From Streptomyces hirsutus (GTDB lineage: Bacteria; Actinomycetota; Actinomycetes; Streptomycetales; Streptomycetaceae): DNA of 36,734 nt. Positions 27,931 through 36,014 of the stretch are shown here, piece after piece. Under the pieces are notes generated by a model. It did not search any database, was not told the origin of the DNA, and saw only the letters and a program-made list of their open reading frames with translations. Positions within the stretch are counted from its first letter, which is position 1. Each line of letters opens with the position of its first letter. The stretch is taken from the NCBI RefSeq assembly GCF_001418415.1, contig NZ_LIQT01000259.1, forward strand, positions 1 through 36,734. Reading direction: 5' to 3'. The position numbers and the translations under genes were made by a program.

Positions 27931-29612
27931 CCCACGACCACGACCTGGTGCTCCGCCCGACCGCCGCACAGACGGAGGCCGCGCTCGATCCTCCCCCCGG
28001 CCGCACCGGCGGAGACCTGGTCGTGGAAACCCTGGCCGGCCTCGGCGCGACCACCGTCTTCGGGCTGCCCGGCCAGCACGCGCTCGGCGTGTTCGACGCC
28101 CTGCGCCGCTCGGACCTCAGGTACGTCGGCCTGCGGGTGGAGAACAACGCCGGGTTCGCGGCGGACGCGTACGGCCGCGTCACCGGCGAGGCGGCCCCGC
28201 TGCTGCTGTCGACCGGGCCGGGCGCGCTGACCGCGCTGCCCGCGCTCCAGGAGGCCGCCGCCGCGTCCGCCCCCGTGCTGGCGATCGGCAGCCAGGTGCC
28301 GGCCGCCGGGCTGGGCGGCGGCCGGCGCGGCTACCTGCACGAACTGCCCGACCAGGCGGCCTCGTTCCGGGGCGTGGTCAAGTCCGTCCACACCGTGCGC
28401 ACCGCCTCCCAGATCCCGTCGGCGATCACGGCGGCCTGGCAGTCGGCGCTGACGGTGCCGCACGGCCCCGTGTGGGTGGAGATCCCGCAGGACGTGCTGG
28501 ACGCCTCGACGGCCCTGCCGGTCGTGACGGCCATGGACGCCACCCCCGACGAACTGCCCCCGCGCCCCGAACTGACCGCGCTCGCCGCCCACTGGCTGAC
28601 GCACGCGGAGCGCCCCGCGATCATCGCGGGCGGGGGAGTGATCCGTTCCGACGCCTCGGGCAAACTCCGCAAGCTCGCCGAACGCCTCCGGGCGCCGGTC
28701 GTCACCACCCCCGGCGGCAAGGGGGCCTTCCCCTGGACGCATCCGCTGTCGTTGCGGTCCTGGCTGGAGGACCGCCACACGACGGACTTCCTGGAGGACG
28801 CCGACGTGCTCCTGGTCGTGGGCTCAGGACTGGGCGAACTCTCCTCGAACTACCACACGTTCACGCCGCGCGGCCGGATCGTCCAGGTCGAGGCCGACCT
28901 CGGCAAGCTGGAGTCCAACCACCCGGCACTCGGCATCCACGCGGACGCGCGCCTCGCGCTCCAGGCCCTGCTGGAGACGGTGGAGCCGCGCGAGGACGCG
29001 ACGGCGCCGGAGCGCGTCCGCACGCTGTTGTCGAAGGTCGCCGAACGCATCGCGTCCCAGGACCTCACCCTGGAACAGGAGGTGCTGGCGTCCGTCCGCC
29101 GCGCCCTGCCCGACGACGCGCCGTCCTTCTGGGACATGACGATCCTGGCCTACTGGGCCTGGTCCGCCTTCGACGCCAAGGGACCCAACCACCTGCACTC
29201 CGCCCAGGGCGCCGGAGGCCTCGGCTACGCTCTCCCGGCCGCCCTCGGCGCGGCGGTCGCCGACCCCACCCGCCCGGTCCTCGCGGTCTCCGGGGACGGC
29301 GGCGCCCTGTACTCCGTCGCCGAACTGGCCACGGCCCGCCAGTACGCTCTCGACGTCACCTGGCTGATCGTCGACGACGGCGGCTACGGCATCCTGCGCC
29401 AGTACATGACCGACGCCTACGGCGAGCCCGCGGCCACCGACCTGCCCGGCCCGGACTTCGTGGCCCTGGCGGAATCCTTCGGCGTCCCCGGGGTGCGCAC
29501 CACCCCCGAGACGCTGGAACGCGACCTGGCGGCGGCCCTGACCACCCCGGGCCCGTCCGTGGTCGTCCTTCCCGCGGTCCTGCGGATGTTCGCACCGACG
29601 CACCTGGACTGA
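27927..29612 (+). CDS. Thiamine-diphosphate-dependent 2-oxo-acid enzyme
   Basis: 561 residues of the acetolactate synthase/benzoylformate decarboxylase family. The N-terminal PYR domain has [18 protein letters not shown] and the catalytic Glu in [18 protein letters not shown]. The central domain is DHS-like. The C-terminal PP domain carries the ThDP/Mg motif [13 protein letters not shown]...VDDGGYG. It starts with GTG at 27927, overlapping the ureohydrolase stop (GTGA), so it is translationally coupled. Context suggests decarboxylation or ligation of a guanidino 2-oxo acid, analogous to arginine catabolism or to carboxyethylarginine synthase beside an amidinohydrolase. That is inference. No small regulatory subunit is present, which argues against true acetolactate synthase. 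Confidence 0.9.
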   Translation: MTHDHDLVLRPTAAQTEAALDPPPGRTGGDLVVETLAGLGATTVFGLPGQHALGVFDALRRSDLRYVGLRVENNAGFAADAYGRVTGEAAPLLLSTGPGALTALPALQEAAAASAPVLAIGSQVPAAGLGGGRRGYLHELPDQAASFRGVVKSVHTVRTASQIPSAITAAWQSALTVPHGPVWVEIPQDVLDASTALPVVTAMDATPDELPPRPELTALAAHWLTHAERPAIIAGGGVIRSDASGKLRKLAERLRAPVVTTPGGKGAFPWTHPLSLRSWLEDRHTTDFLEDADVLLVVGSGLGELSSNYHTFTPRGRIVQVEADLGKLESNHPALGIHADARLALQALLETVEPREDATAPERVRTLLSKVAERIASQDLTLEQEVLASVRRALPDDAPSFWDMTILAYWAWSAFDAKGPNHLHSAQGAGGLGYALPAALGAAVADPTRPVLAVSGDGGALYSVAELATARQYALDVTWLIVDDGGYGILRQYMTDAYGEPAATDLPGPDFVALAESFGVPGVRTTPETLERDLAAALTTPGPSVVVLPAVLRMFAPTHLD

Positions 29613-29636
29613 ACGGCCTGCGGCCGAACCCCCTGT

Positions 29637-29642
29637 TAGACT
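29637..29642 (+). promoter_or_regulatory. -10 element in front of the MFS leader
   Basis: TAGACT begins 25 bp after the TPP-enzyme stop. The predicted start site (about 29649-29650) coincides with an in-frame TTG at 29650 and is only a few bases before the leader hairpin. There is no good -35 match. Confidence 0.5.
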
Positions 29643-29652
29643 GTACGAGTTG

Positions 29653-29690
29653 GCCTCCGGCGCCCAGCGGGCACATCCGGAGGCTTTTTT
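29653..29690 (+). terminator. Leader terminator hairpin sequestering the MFS ribosome site
   Basis: GCCTCCGG (29653-29660) pairs with CCGGAGGC (29677-29684), with a nested GCCC/GGGC stem (29662-29665 and 29669-29672), followed directly by six T. This is a textbook intrinsic terminator, rare in this window. Its right arm contains GGAGG (29679-29683), the only Shine-Dalgarno sequence for the MFS ATG at 29692. The hairpin could end the upstream operon, attenuate the MFS transcript, or both, and in its folded form it also blocks translation initiation. Confidence 0.8.
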
Positions 29691-29691
29691 C

Positions 29692-30969
29692 ATGCCTTCC
29701 GACGACGTCTCCGCGCCCCCTTCCGCGTCTGCTTCCGACAACGCTTCCGAGTCCGCTTCTCCACCCACCGCGCCTCCCGCCACCGGCTACCGCGCTCTGC
29801 TCCGCAACCGTGAGTTCGCCGGCCTGTACGCCGGCCTCACGCTGACGGTCGCCGCGAGCACCCTGTCGGGCTTCGCGCTCGGTACGCTGGTCAACGACCG
29901 GACCGGGTCCCCGTTCCTGACGGCCGTGAGCATGTACGGCGCCACGTTCGCGACCGTGCTCGGCGCACTGACCCTGATGTCGGTCGCGGATGGGAAACGC
30001 CCTCGCCGCATCCTGGTCACGCTCCAGTGCGTCTCCCTGGCGGGCGTGGCCGCGCAGGCGATTCCGGGGCTGCCCCTGGCCGCCCGGTTCGGGCTCCTCC
30101 TGGTCCTGGGGTTCTTCCAGTCCCTCGGCACCGGAGCGCGGATGGGGCTGCTCGCCGAAGTCGTGCCGGCCTCCGCGTACGCGCTCGCCCGGTCGCTGAT
30201 GAACATCACCTCGGGCGGCACGGCCGTCCTCGGCTTCGCCGTCGGCGCGGTCCTGCTCCGCCGCCTGAGCCCGCACGACGTCTTCGTCGTCGCCGCCGTC
30301 CTGACCGGACTCGGGCTGGTCGCCGTGGCGACGACCGCCCGGGAGTACTCGACCCGCCCGGCCGATCCGGGCCGCCCCGGCGCCCGCTCCGGCGCCCGCC
30401 CCGGACTGCGCCGGACCTGGGCGACCAACGCCGAGCTCTTCTCCCACCCCGGCAGGCGTGCGCTGCTGCTGAACCTGTGGGTTCCCAACGGCCTGATCGT
30501 CGGCTGCGAGGCGCTGTTCATCTCCTACGACCCGGAGCACGCCGGCGTCCTCCTGGCCGCCGGCTCGGCCGGCATGCTCCTCGGAGACCTGACCGTCGGC
30601 CGACTGTTCACCGCCGACCGGCGGCGCCGCTGCGCGTTCGCCCTGCGGCTGTTACTGGCTGTGCCGTACCTGCTGTTCGCCGCGAGCCCGCCTACCCCGG
30701 TGGCGGCGGTCGCGGTGTTCGTGGCCGGTGCCGGGTTCGCCGCCACCCTGCCGCTCCAGGAACAGCTTCTCGCGCTGACCCCGGACCCGGTCCGCGGCCA
30801 GGTCCAGGGCGTGGAGTCCGCCGGCCGGATGACCTGGCAGGGGATCGGCGCCGCGCTCGCCGGCGGCGTCGCCCTGTACCTGGGTCCCGGCCCCACGATC
30901 ACCGCCCTGGCCGCCCTCTCCGTCACCGTCACCGTCCTCTCCCGCCCCTTCGTGGCCCGCGCCCGGTAG
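29692..30969 (+). CDS. MFS transporter (probable drug or metabolite exporter)
   Basis: 425-residue, 12-helix major facilitator. A Ser/Ala/Pro-rich cytoplasmic N-terminus (about 35 residues) precedes RNREFAGLYAGLTLTVAASTLSGFALGTLV. Hydrophobic helices continue to the C-terminus, with a basic, Pro-rich central loop near 215-245. The family resembles actinobacterial exporters often adjacent to regulators; the substrate is not predictable. ATG 29692 uses GGAGG inside the leader hairpin. A leaderless in-frame TTG at 29650 would add 14 residues. Codon 321 (30652-30654) is TTA, so translation should need bldA tRNA. It is terminated by the 13-bp hairpin at 31036-31073. Confidence 0.9.
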   Translation: MPSDDVSAPPSASASDNASESASPPTAPPATGYRALLRNREFAGLYAGLTLTVAASTLSGFALGTLVNDRTGSPFLTAVSMYGATFATVLGALTLMSVADGKRPRRILVTLQCVSLAGVAAQAIPGLPLAARFGLLLVLGFFQSLGTGARMGLLAEVVPASAYALARSLMNITSGGTAVLGFAVGAVLLRRLSPHDVFVVAAVLTGLGLVAVATTAREYSTRPADPGRPGARSGARPGLRRTWATNAELFSHPGRRALLLNLWVPNGLIVGCEALFISYDPEHAGVLLAAGSAGMLLGDLTVGRLFTADRRRRCAFALRLLLAVPYLLFAASPPTPVAAVAVFVAGAGFAATLPLQEQLLALTPDPVRGQVQGVESAGRMTWQGIGAALAGGVALYLGPGPTITALAALSVTVTVLSRPFVARAR

Positions 30970-31035
30970 TCCCGGGCCAAGACGCCGATCAACCAGGGAA
31001 GGTGTGGTGCGCCCGTGGTGCTTGGGGTCTCGTGT

Positions 31036-31073
31036 CCCGTGGTGCTCGAAGTGGTGTCGCCGAGCACCACGGG
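31036..31073 (+). terminator. Terminator after the MFS gene
   Basis: A perfect 13-bp stem CCCGTGGTGCTCG (31036-31048) with its complement (31061-31073) and a 12-nt loop, 67 bp after the MFS stop. Confidence 0.75.
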
Positions 31074-31485
31074 AAAGGGTGGGCCACCGGATCGACTCGT
31101 CTCACTCGGGGGCCGATCGTCCGATGCCCGCAGAATGCCGACCACTTGCTCGGCTGCGGAGACGATCCGGTGAGCGATATGTTCTCCGGGGCCACAGCCT
31201 TCCCGGTCAGGCCGGTGCCGGACGCGGCGACTGCCGGCCGAGCGCGCCCTTCCGGTCCTCCTGCGGATGTCCGCCCCGACGCACGCGGACCGATCGTGCG
31301 GACAGTCGAGAATCCGTGCGAAGACCTCTGCCGGTGGAGAGCGTGATGTTCCTCGTGAGGGGGGCGGGCCGTTGGCAACGAGGAACCTGTGAAGGCTGCC
31401 TGATCCGGGCAGTGATCCTCTCCGCCTCCCCTTGGGACGATGCCTCCGCCGTACTCCGCGACTACGACACCAGGTGGTTGACTCC
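31074..31485. other. Intergenic stretch without recognisable gene
   Basis: 412 bp between the MFS terminator and the ALF protein gene. Reading frames present have start and codon patterns like shadows and encode nothing recognisable. It must contain the promoter of the ALF gene; an AGGTGG ribosome site lies at its end (31472-31477). No repeat or RNA structure stands out. Confidence 0.5.
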
Positions 31486-32082
31486 GTGAGACTGACCCGC
31501 GTGCCCCTCGCCGTGGCCGCCGGCGCCCTCGCTCCGGCCCTGCTGCTCTCCACTCCGTCCTTCGCCGCCCCCGTGCCGTCGCCGACCGCCGTCGCCGCTG
31601 CGTCGGACACGGGCTCCCCCTACGAGGGGATGGACATCCACGACCTGCGCCTCGCGATCCTCCGCATCCTCGCCGACCCCGACAGCGGCCAGCGGGTGAC
31701 CCGGGAGGCCAACCAGCTCCTCGACCACGGCACCGCGGAGGAAATGCGCGCCTGGCTCGAGACCGGTCACCCCCTCGCCCAGGCCGAGGACGACTCCGTC
31801 GCCCTCTTCAGGATCCTCGCCGACCCCGACAGCGGCCAGCGTGTGACCCAGGAGATCCACGAGCTTCTCGACCACGGCACCGCGGAGGAGAGGCGCGCCT
31901 GGCTCGAGACCGGTTACCGCCTCGCCCAGTTCGAGGACGACTCCGTCGCCGTCTTCAGGATCCTCGCCGACCCCGGCATCAGCGACGCTCTGCGCGCGGC
32001 GGCGATCGCGGCACTGGAGGAGTACACCCCGGAAGCGCTGCGTCACTTCCTCGAGGTCGGCCGGTACGAGGTCGACGGCTAG
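31486..32082 (+). CDS. Secreted ALF-repeat protein
   Basis: 198 residues from the GTG at 31486 (AGGTGG upstream). The signal peptide VRLTRVPLAVAAGALAPAL continues to a likely cleavage after SFA-A (about residue 26). The mature part is three about 49-residue ALF-type (PF03752-like) helical repeats starting near residues 61, 110 and 159, each with ILADP and, in the first two, SGQRVT, LLDHGTAEE, RAWLETG and EDDSVA. The third is divergent and ends EALRHFLEVGRYEVDG. ALF proteins are common secreted proteins of Streptomyces with no known reaction. The DNA of repeats 1 and 2 is almost identical (period 147 bp), indicating recent duplication. Confidence 0.88.
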   Translation: MRLTRVPLAVAAGALAPALLLSTPSFAAPVPSPTAVAAASDTGSPYEGMDIHDLRLAILRILADPDSGQRVTREANQLLDHGTAEEMRAWLETGHPLAQAEDDSVALFRILADPDSGQRVTQEIHELLDHGTAEERRAWLETGYRLAQFEDDSVAVFRILADPGISDALRAAAIAALEEYTPEALRHFLEVGRYEVDG

Positions 32083-32106
32083 GACTTCCCGGCCGATCAC
32101 GTGGCA

Positions 32107-32134
32107 GCCGGTCGAGAGCAAACTCCCGACCGGC
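32107..32134 (+). terminator. Terminator after the ALF gene
   Basis: A perfect 8-bp stem GCCGGTCG (32107-32114) with CGACCGGC (32127-32134) and a 12-nt loop, 25 bp after the ALF stop. Confidence 0.65.
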
Positions 32135-32485
32135 GCCGGAGGAATGGTTCTTCGCCCGCTCCTGGCGGCGGCAGAGTGCTTGCATGCCCAAGCACCGGCC
32201 CTCTCTTCGGCGGGGAACTCATGTGCTTGAGCGCCCCAGTCGGCCGCTGGAGCACCTTCCCTCATCTTCCTCGACCATGGGAGAGACCGCGTCGGCGGAG
32301 TCGGCCGGGCGGTACCACCTCGGGAGAGCGATGACGGCAGCAGTGCGGTATGCCTTCACCGATGCCGTCCGCCGCTTCGCTCGGCAGCTCCCTGCCGTCG
32401 GCTGATCGTGACATCACCAGGTCCACCTGCGTCCCTGAACACCCACCGGCCGATTGCGGTGCTCAGCCACAGCTCGCCGGGGGGA
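32135..32485. other. Intergenic stretch without recognisable gene
   Basis: 351 bp between the ALF terminator and the TetR stop. Three short overlapping plus-strand frames (up to 77 codons) show no recognisable domain, no consistent ribosome site and no signal peptide. They may be remnants, but nothing can be named. Confidence 0.5.
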
Positions 32486-33124
32486 TCACGAAACCGCACC
32501 GGAGCACCGGCAGGGTTCCTCTGCGGAGGCCCAGGGCTCCAGCAGGTCGCTCAGCAATGCGGTGAAGGCGTTGTCCAGGGTGTCCTCCCGGAGCCGGTCG
32601 CCGACGGCTTCGGGGCAGAGGGCTGCGGGGCGGGCGATCCACAGGATCTTCCACGGCCTGGAGGCCAGTGCGCGGTCGCCCCAGATTCCGCCGTGCGGGC
32701 AGAGGGGATGGAGCAGATCACTGATGCGGTCCGTCGCGATCCCCACCAGCGGTCCGTCGAGCGCCGTGTGCGCCGCCGCGAACTCCTTGGGGGAGGACCG
32801 GGCGATGGCAGCCGTGGCCGGGTGACGGCGAACGGTGCGGACCACCTCCGTCAGGTGCTCGGTGATCCCCGGAACCGTGCCGTCGCTCGGGCAGACGCGG
32901 TCCGCCGTGGCGAAGGCGTGCGCAAGCTCGGCCTGTAGCGCGTGCAGATGCAGCGCGGTGACGGATTTCCAGTTCTGGTAGAGGAAGTTGCGGGTGGTGC
33001 CGCAGTGCCGGGCGATGGCGGCCAGGGACACGTTCAGGCCTTCCGCGCGCAGGAGAGTGCGTACGGTGCCGATCACCTGCCCCGCGCCGTGGAGGTTGGG
33101 GCTGTGCCTGAGGTGCGGGCTCAT
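32486..33124 (-). CDS. TetR-family regulator
   Basis: 212 residues. The helix-turn-helix lies at about 16-65: VIGTVRTLLRAEGLNVSLAAIARHCGTTRNFLYQNWKSVTALHLHAL. The second half is helical and Pro/Cys-containing, typical of a ligand domain but of no recognised subfamily. The start ATG at 33124 lacks an obvious purine-rich site. It faces an AraC-type gene across about 265 bp that contains a 15-bp inverted repeat. Its target could be itself or the AraC/VOC pair. Confidence 0.82.
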   Translation of the reverse strand: MSPHLRHSPNLHGAGQVIGTVRTLLRAEGLNVSLAAIARHCGTTRNFLYQNWKSVTALHLHALQAELAHAFATADRVCPSDGTVPGITEHLTEVVRTVRRHPATAAIARSSPKEFAAAHTALDGPLVGIATDRISDLLHPLCPHGGIWGDRALASRPWKILWIARPAALCPEAVGDRLREDTLDNAFTALLSDLLEPWASAEEPCRCSGAVS

Positions 33125-33138
33125 GCCGGCTACCTTGC

Positions 33139-33230
33139 CGAAAACCGTGAGCAGTCGGCAGAGAAATGTCCCTTAGGCGCTCACATGAGTGACATCTGGA
33201 CAGTGGGGGCGGATGTGCTCACGGTTTTCG
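33139..33230. repeat. 15-bp inverted repeat enclosing 62 bp
   Basis: CGAAAACCGTGAGCA (33139-33153) is repeated exactly as its complement TGCTCACGGTTTTCG (33216-33230). The enclosed 62 bp hold a smaller ATGTC/GACAT symmetry (around 33166-33195). The 92-bp unit begins 15 bp before the TetR start. It may be an operator pair, a hairpin, or a MITE-like/insertion remnant; no target-site duplication is evident. Confidence 0.75.
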
Positions 33231-33388
33231 CACGGGTGGGTCACTTATGGAGGGCGGTGATCAACGACGACCAGCCCGCCATCCAGAAGGCCCCCGCCGA
33301 GGAACCGCGACCGCCGGATGACTCGCCCTGCACCTCGGCCCCGGCCCGTGCATGGTGCGGGTGCGGTGGGCCGTGATGGGATGGTGCC

Positions 33389-33781
33389 GTGAGCCGCGCC
33401 GCCGAGGAGACCAACCGCCGCATGCTCCGGGCGCGGGACGCGATGGACCGCGACTACGCGCAGCCGATGGACGTCCCTGCCCTGGCTCGTATCGCGCATG
33501 TGTCACCGGCGCACTTCGCGCGGACCTTCCGGGCCACGTTCGGTGAGACACCGCACCGCTACCTCCAGCGTCGCCGGGTGGAACGGGCGATGTTCCTGCT
33601 GCGGGAGACCGACCACAGCGTGACGAGCATCGGCTTCGAGGTCGGCTTCAACAGCCCGGGTACCTTCAGCCGCACGTTCCGCGACATCGTCGGCCGGTCA
33701 CCGCGCACGTACCGCAAGGAGGCGACGGCCGTGGGCGTGCCGACGTGCTTCACCATGGCGTGGACCCGGCCGAGTGCCTGA
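33389..33781 (+). CDS. Small AraC-family DNA-binding protein
   Basis: 130 residues comprising almost only the AraC DNA-binding domain: MDVPALARIAHVSPAHFARTFRATFGETPHRYLQRRRVERAMFLL (first HTH) and SVTSIGFEVGFNSPGTFSRTFRDIVGRSPRTYR (second). There is no effector domain, so it may act constitutively or through partner proteins. The GTG at 33389 follows GGGATGG. A VOC gene lies 81 bp downstream on the same strand; this short AraC plus VOC pairing recurs in actinobacteria and suggests co-function. Confidence 0.9.
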   Translation: MSRAAEETNRRMLRARDAMDRDYAQPMDVPALARIAHVSPAHFARTFRATFGETPHRYLQRRRVERAMFLLRETDHSVTSIGFEVGFNSPGTFSRTFRDIVGRSPRTYRKEATAVGVPTCFTMAWTRPSA

Positions 33782-33862
33782 CCTTCCGGCAGGCGTCCGG
33801 TGGCCGGGAACCGAGCAGTTTCGGATAAGTTTCCGTCCCGCCGACTGGATAGCGTGAGCGTC

Positions 33863-34273
33863 ATGTTCAACGCCATCACGCACTCGCAGATGTACGTCCT
33901 CGACCAGGACGAGGCCCTCGACTTCTATGTCGGCAAGCTCGGTCTGGAGGTCACCGCGGACATCGACATGGGCTTCATGCGCTGGCTGACCGTCAGCGTC
34001 CCCGGTCATCCCGAGCGGCAGATCCTCCTGGAGAGGCCGGGCGCCCCGGCGATGTCGGAGGAGACGGCGGAGCAGGTGCGCGAGCTGGTGACCAAGGGCG
34101 CCATGGGCGGGTGGTTCATCCTCACCACGGACGACTGCCGCAAGACCTACGAGAGGCTGCTGGAGAAGGGCGTGGAGTTCACCGAGGAACCCACCGAGCG
34201 CCCGTACGGAATCGACTGCGGCCTGCGCGACCCCTTCGGCAACCGCATCCGCTTCACCCAGCCGAAGGTCTGA
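33863..34273 (+). CDS. VOC/glyoxalase-fold protein
   Basis: 136 residues, a single VOC domain of two beta-alpha-beta-beta-beta units: ITHSQMYVLDQDEALDFYVGKLGLEV at the N-terminus and WFILTTDDCRKTYERLLEKGVEFTEEPTERPYG...RDPFGNRIRFTQP at the C-terminus. Such proteins are metal-dependent dioxygenases/isomerases or drug-binding resistance proteins; substrate is unknown. ATG 33863 is preferred; the GTG at 33854 adds three residues. The gene follows the AraC gene and is probably co-regulated with it. Confidence 0.88.
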   Translation: MFNAITHSQMYVLDQDEALDFYVGKLGLEVTADIDMGFMRWLTVSVPGHPERQILLERPGAPAMSEETAEQVRELVTKGAMGGWFILTTDDCRKTYERLLEKGVEFTEEPTERPYGIDCGLRDPFGNRIRFTQPKV

Positions 34274-34380
34274 GACAGTGTGCACGGACGCCGGGCGCGC
34301 CACGGCCGGAACCTGCTGAGGAAGCCGCCTGCCGAGGAATCCACTGGTCGCGGGCGGTCGGACCGTGTTTCCCTGCAGCG

Positions 34381-34935
34381 GTGAAGAGCGAGAGCGCGTC
34401 CGGCGCGGACAGGCCCCCGGCCACCCGGTCTCCGACCACCCGACAGCGGACCGACCGCGACCTCGGTGACTGTGCGCGGGCACTGAGGGAGGTTCACGAG
34501 CACGACGGCTATCCGGTGAACTGGCCCGCCCTCCCGGAGGCATGGCTCACCCCGCCCTCGCTCGTCGCCTCGTGGGTGGCGGAACTGCACGGCCGTGTCG
34601 CCGGTCATATCGGCCTGTCCCGGAGCGACGCGGGAGACGCGGCCCCCGGGCTGTGGAGCGCTCGTGCGGGGACGGGCACCGACACGACCGCCGTGGTCAA
34701 CCGGCTGTTCGTCGCCCCGTGGGCCCGCGGCCACGGGATCGGCGCGCTGCTGATGGCGCGGGCCGTCACGGAATCGAAGGCCCGCGGCCTGCATCCGGTG
34801 CTCGACGTGGTGGCCTCCGACACCGCGGCGGCGGCCTTGTACGAGCGGCTCGGCTGGCAGCTCCTGGCCACGGTCGAACAGCAGTGGAGCCCGGAGCAGA
34901 AGGTGGCCGTCCGGTGCTACGCGGCGGTGACCTGA
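34381..34935 (+). CDS. GNAT-family N-acetyltransferase
   Basis: 184 residues from GTG 34381; the ribosome site is weak and the start is uncertain. The core begins near residue 18 (RQRTDRDLGDCARALREVHEHDGYPVNWP). Acetyl-CoA motif A is VNRLFVAPWARGHGIGALLM (R-G-H-G-I-G pyrophosphate loop), and motif B is DTAAAALYERLGWQLL. The substrate cannot be inferred; related proteins acetylate amino groups of small molecules or proteins. Stand-alone gene, 107 bp after the VOC stop and 170 bp before the APH-like gene. Confidence 0.87.
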   Translation: MKSESASGADRPPATRSPTTRQRTDRDLGDCARALREVHEHDGYPVNWPALPEAWLTPPSLVASWVAELHGRVAGHIGLSRSDAGDAAPGLWSARAGTGTDTTAVVNRLFVAPWARGHGIGALLMARAVTESKARGLHPVLDVVASDTAAAALYERLGWQLLATVEQQWSPEQKVAVRCYAAVT

Positions 34936-35105
34936 CGGTGGCGCCCCCGGCAGTGGCCGCTCGCGACTCGCCGTGTACGGACGTACGGTTCCGGCTGTGC
35001 TCGGAAAACAATCGGCGCGGCTCTCCAACGGCGACTCGGTAGGGTGCGCACACCGCACCACTCGAAGAGCCAGGGCAGCGCTCAAGAGAGAGGAGCCGGG
35101 CGACG

Positions 35106-35936
35106 ATGCAGGCGTCAGAGGTCCTGCGCGCGGTGGCCGCGGCCATGTCGACCGCCTCCTCACTTGGTCTGACCGTCGACGACGCGCTCGTTCTCCATGA
35201 CTCGAACAAGCTCACTCTGCGGCTGCTGCCGTGCGACGTCCTGGCCCGGGTGGCACCCGTGGCGCAGCAGGTCGCGCGGTTCGAGATCGAGCTCGCCCAG
35301 CGGCTCGCCGAGTCCGGGTGCCCGGTGGCCGCTCTCGAGCCCCGGGTGGAGCCACGCGTCCATGAGCGTGACGGCTTCGTGATCACGCTGTGGACCTACT
35401 ACGAACCCGTGATGTCCCGAGAGGTCCCGCCGGCCGGCTACGCCCGTGCGCTCGGGCGGCTGCACGCCGGCATGTGCGAGCTCGACGTGCCGACGCCGCA
35501 CTTCACGGACCGGGTCGAGCGGGCCCGGCAGCTCGTGGCGGACCGCGACCGCACTCCGGCGCTCGCCGACGCGGACCGGGAACTGCTCGGCGACACGTTA
35601 CGAAGCCTGGGACGAGTGATCGGCGAGCGCGGCGGCGCCGAGCAACTGCTGCACGGCGAGCCGCACCCGGGCAACGTGCTCACCACGGAGAACGGGCTGC
35701 TGTTCATCGACCTTGAGACGTGTTGCCGTGGGCCCGTCGAATTCGACCTCGCCCATACGCCCGAAGAAGTCGGTGAGCACTATCCGGACGTCGATCAAGA
35801 CGTGCTGCGCGAGTGCCGGATCCTCGTGCTGGCGATGGTCACGGCGTGGCGCTGGGATCGAGACGACCAACTTCCCGACGGGCGCCAGCTGGGCACGGAG
35901 TGGCTCGGCCGGATCCGAGCAGCACTCGATCGCTGA
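35106..35936 (+). CDS. APH-family phosphotransferase (aminoglycoside kinase-like)
   Basis: 276-residue protein-kinase-fold phosphotransferase. Seen are RLLPCDVLARVAP (nucleotide strand region), the catalytic loop LLHGEPHPGNVL and the Mg-binding segment LLFIDLETCCRGPVEFDLAH. The canonical HGD catalytic Asp is Glu185 here (HGE), a variant also seen in some actinobacterial members; activity or specificity may differ. Antibiotic resistance cannot be assumed. Codon 165 (35598-35600) is TTA, so expression should be bldA-dependent. ATG 35106 follows GAGAGGAG at long spacing. Confidence 0.87.
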   Translation: MQASEVLRAVAAAMSTASSLGLTVDDALVLHDSNKLTLRLLPCDVLARVAPVAQQVARFEIELAQRLAESGCPVAALEPRVEPRVHERDGFVITLWTYYEPVMSREVPPAGYARALGRLHAGMCELDVPTPHFTDRVERARQLVADRDRTPALADADRELLGDTLRSLGRVIGERGGAEQLLHGEPHPGNVLTTENGLLFIDLETCCRGPVEFDLAHTPEEVGEHYPDVDQDVLRECRILVLAMVTAWRWDRDDQLPDGRQLGTEWLGRIRAALDR

Positions 35937-35983
35937 TGACGGCCGGGCCGGCGCGGACGCGGCGCGCCCGTGGCGCCCGGGAC

Positions 35984-35999
35984 GGTGTCGCCGGACACC
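35984..35999. terminator. Weak hairpin between APH-like gene and endonuclease
   Basis: GGTGTC/GACACC 6-bp stem with a GCCG tetraloop in the 78-bp gap between convergent stops (35936 and 36015). Confidence 0.45.
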
Positions 36000-36014
36000 A
36001 CGGAGGTCACCGGG

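Noticed and set aside
31250..31290. Short stretch resembling the 3' end of the TPP-enzyme gene (29582-29612)
   Set aside because: About 26 of 31 bases match but the similarity does not extend upstream; in GC-rich DNA this is not enough to claim a duplicated remnant.
32101..32565. Three short overlapping plus-strand frames
   Set aside because: No recognisable domain, inconsistent ribosome sites and mutual overlap; not reported as genes.
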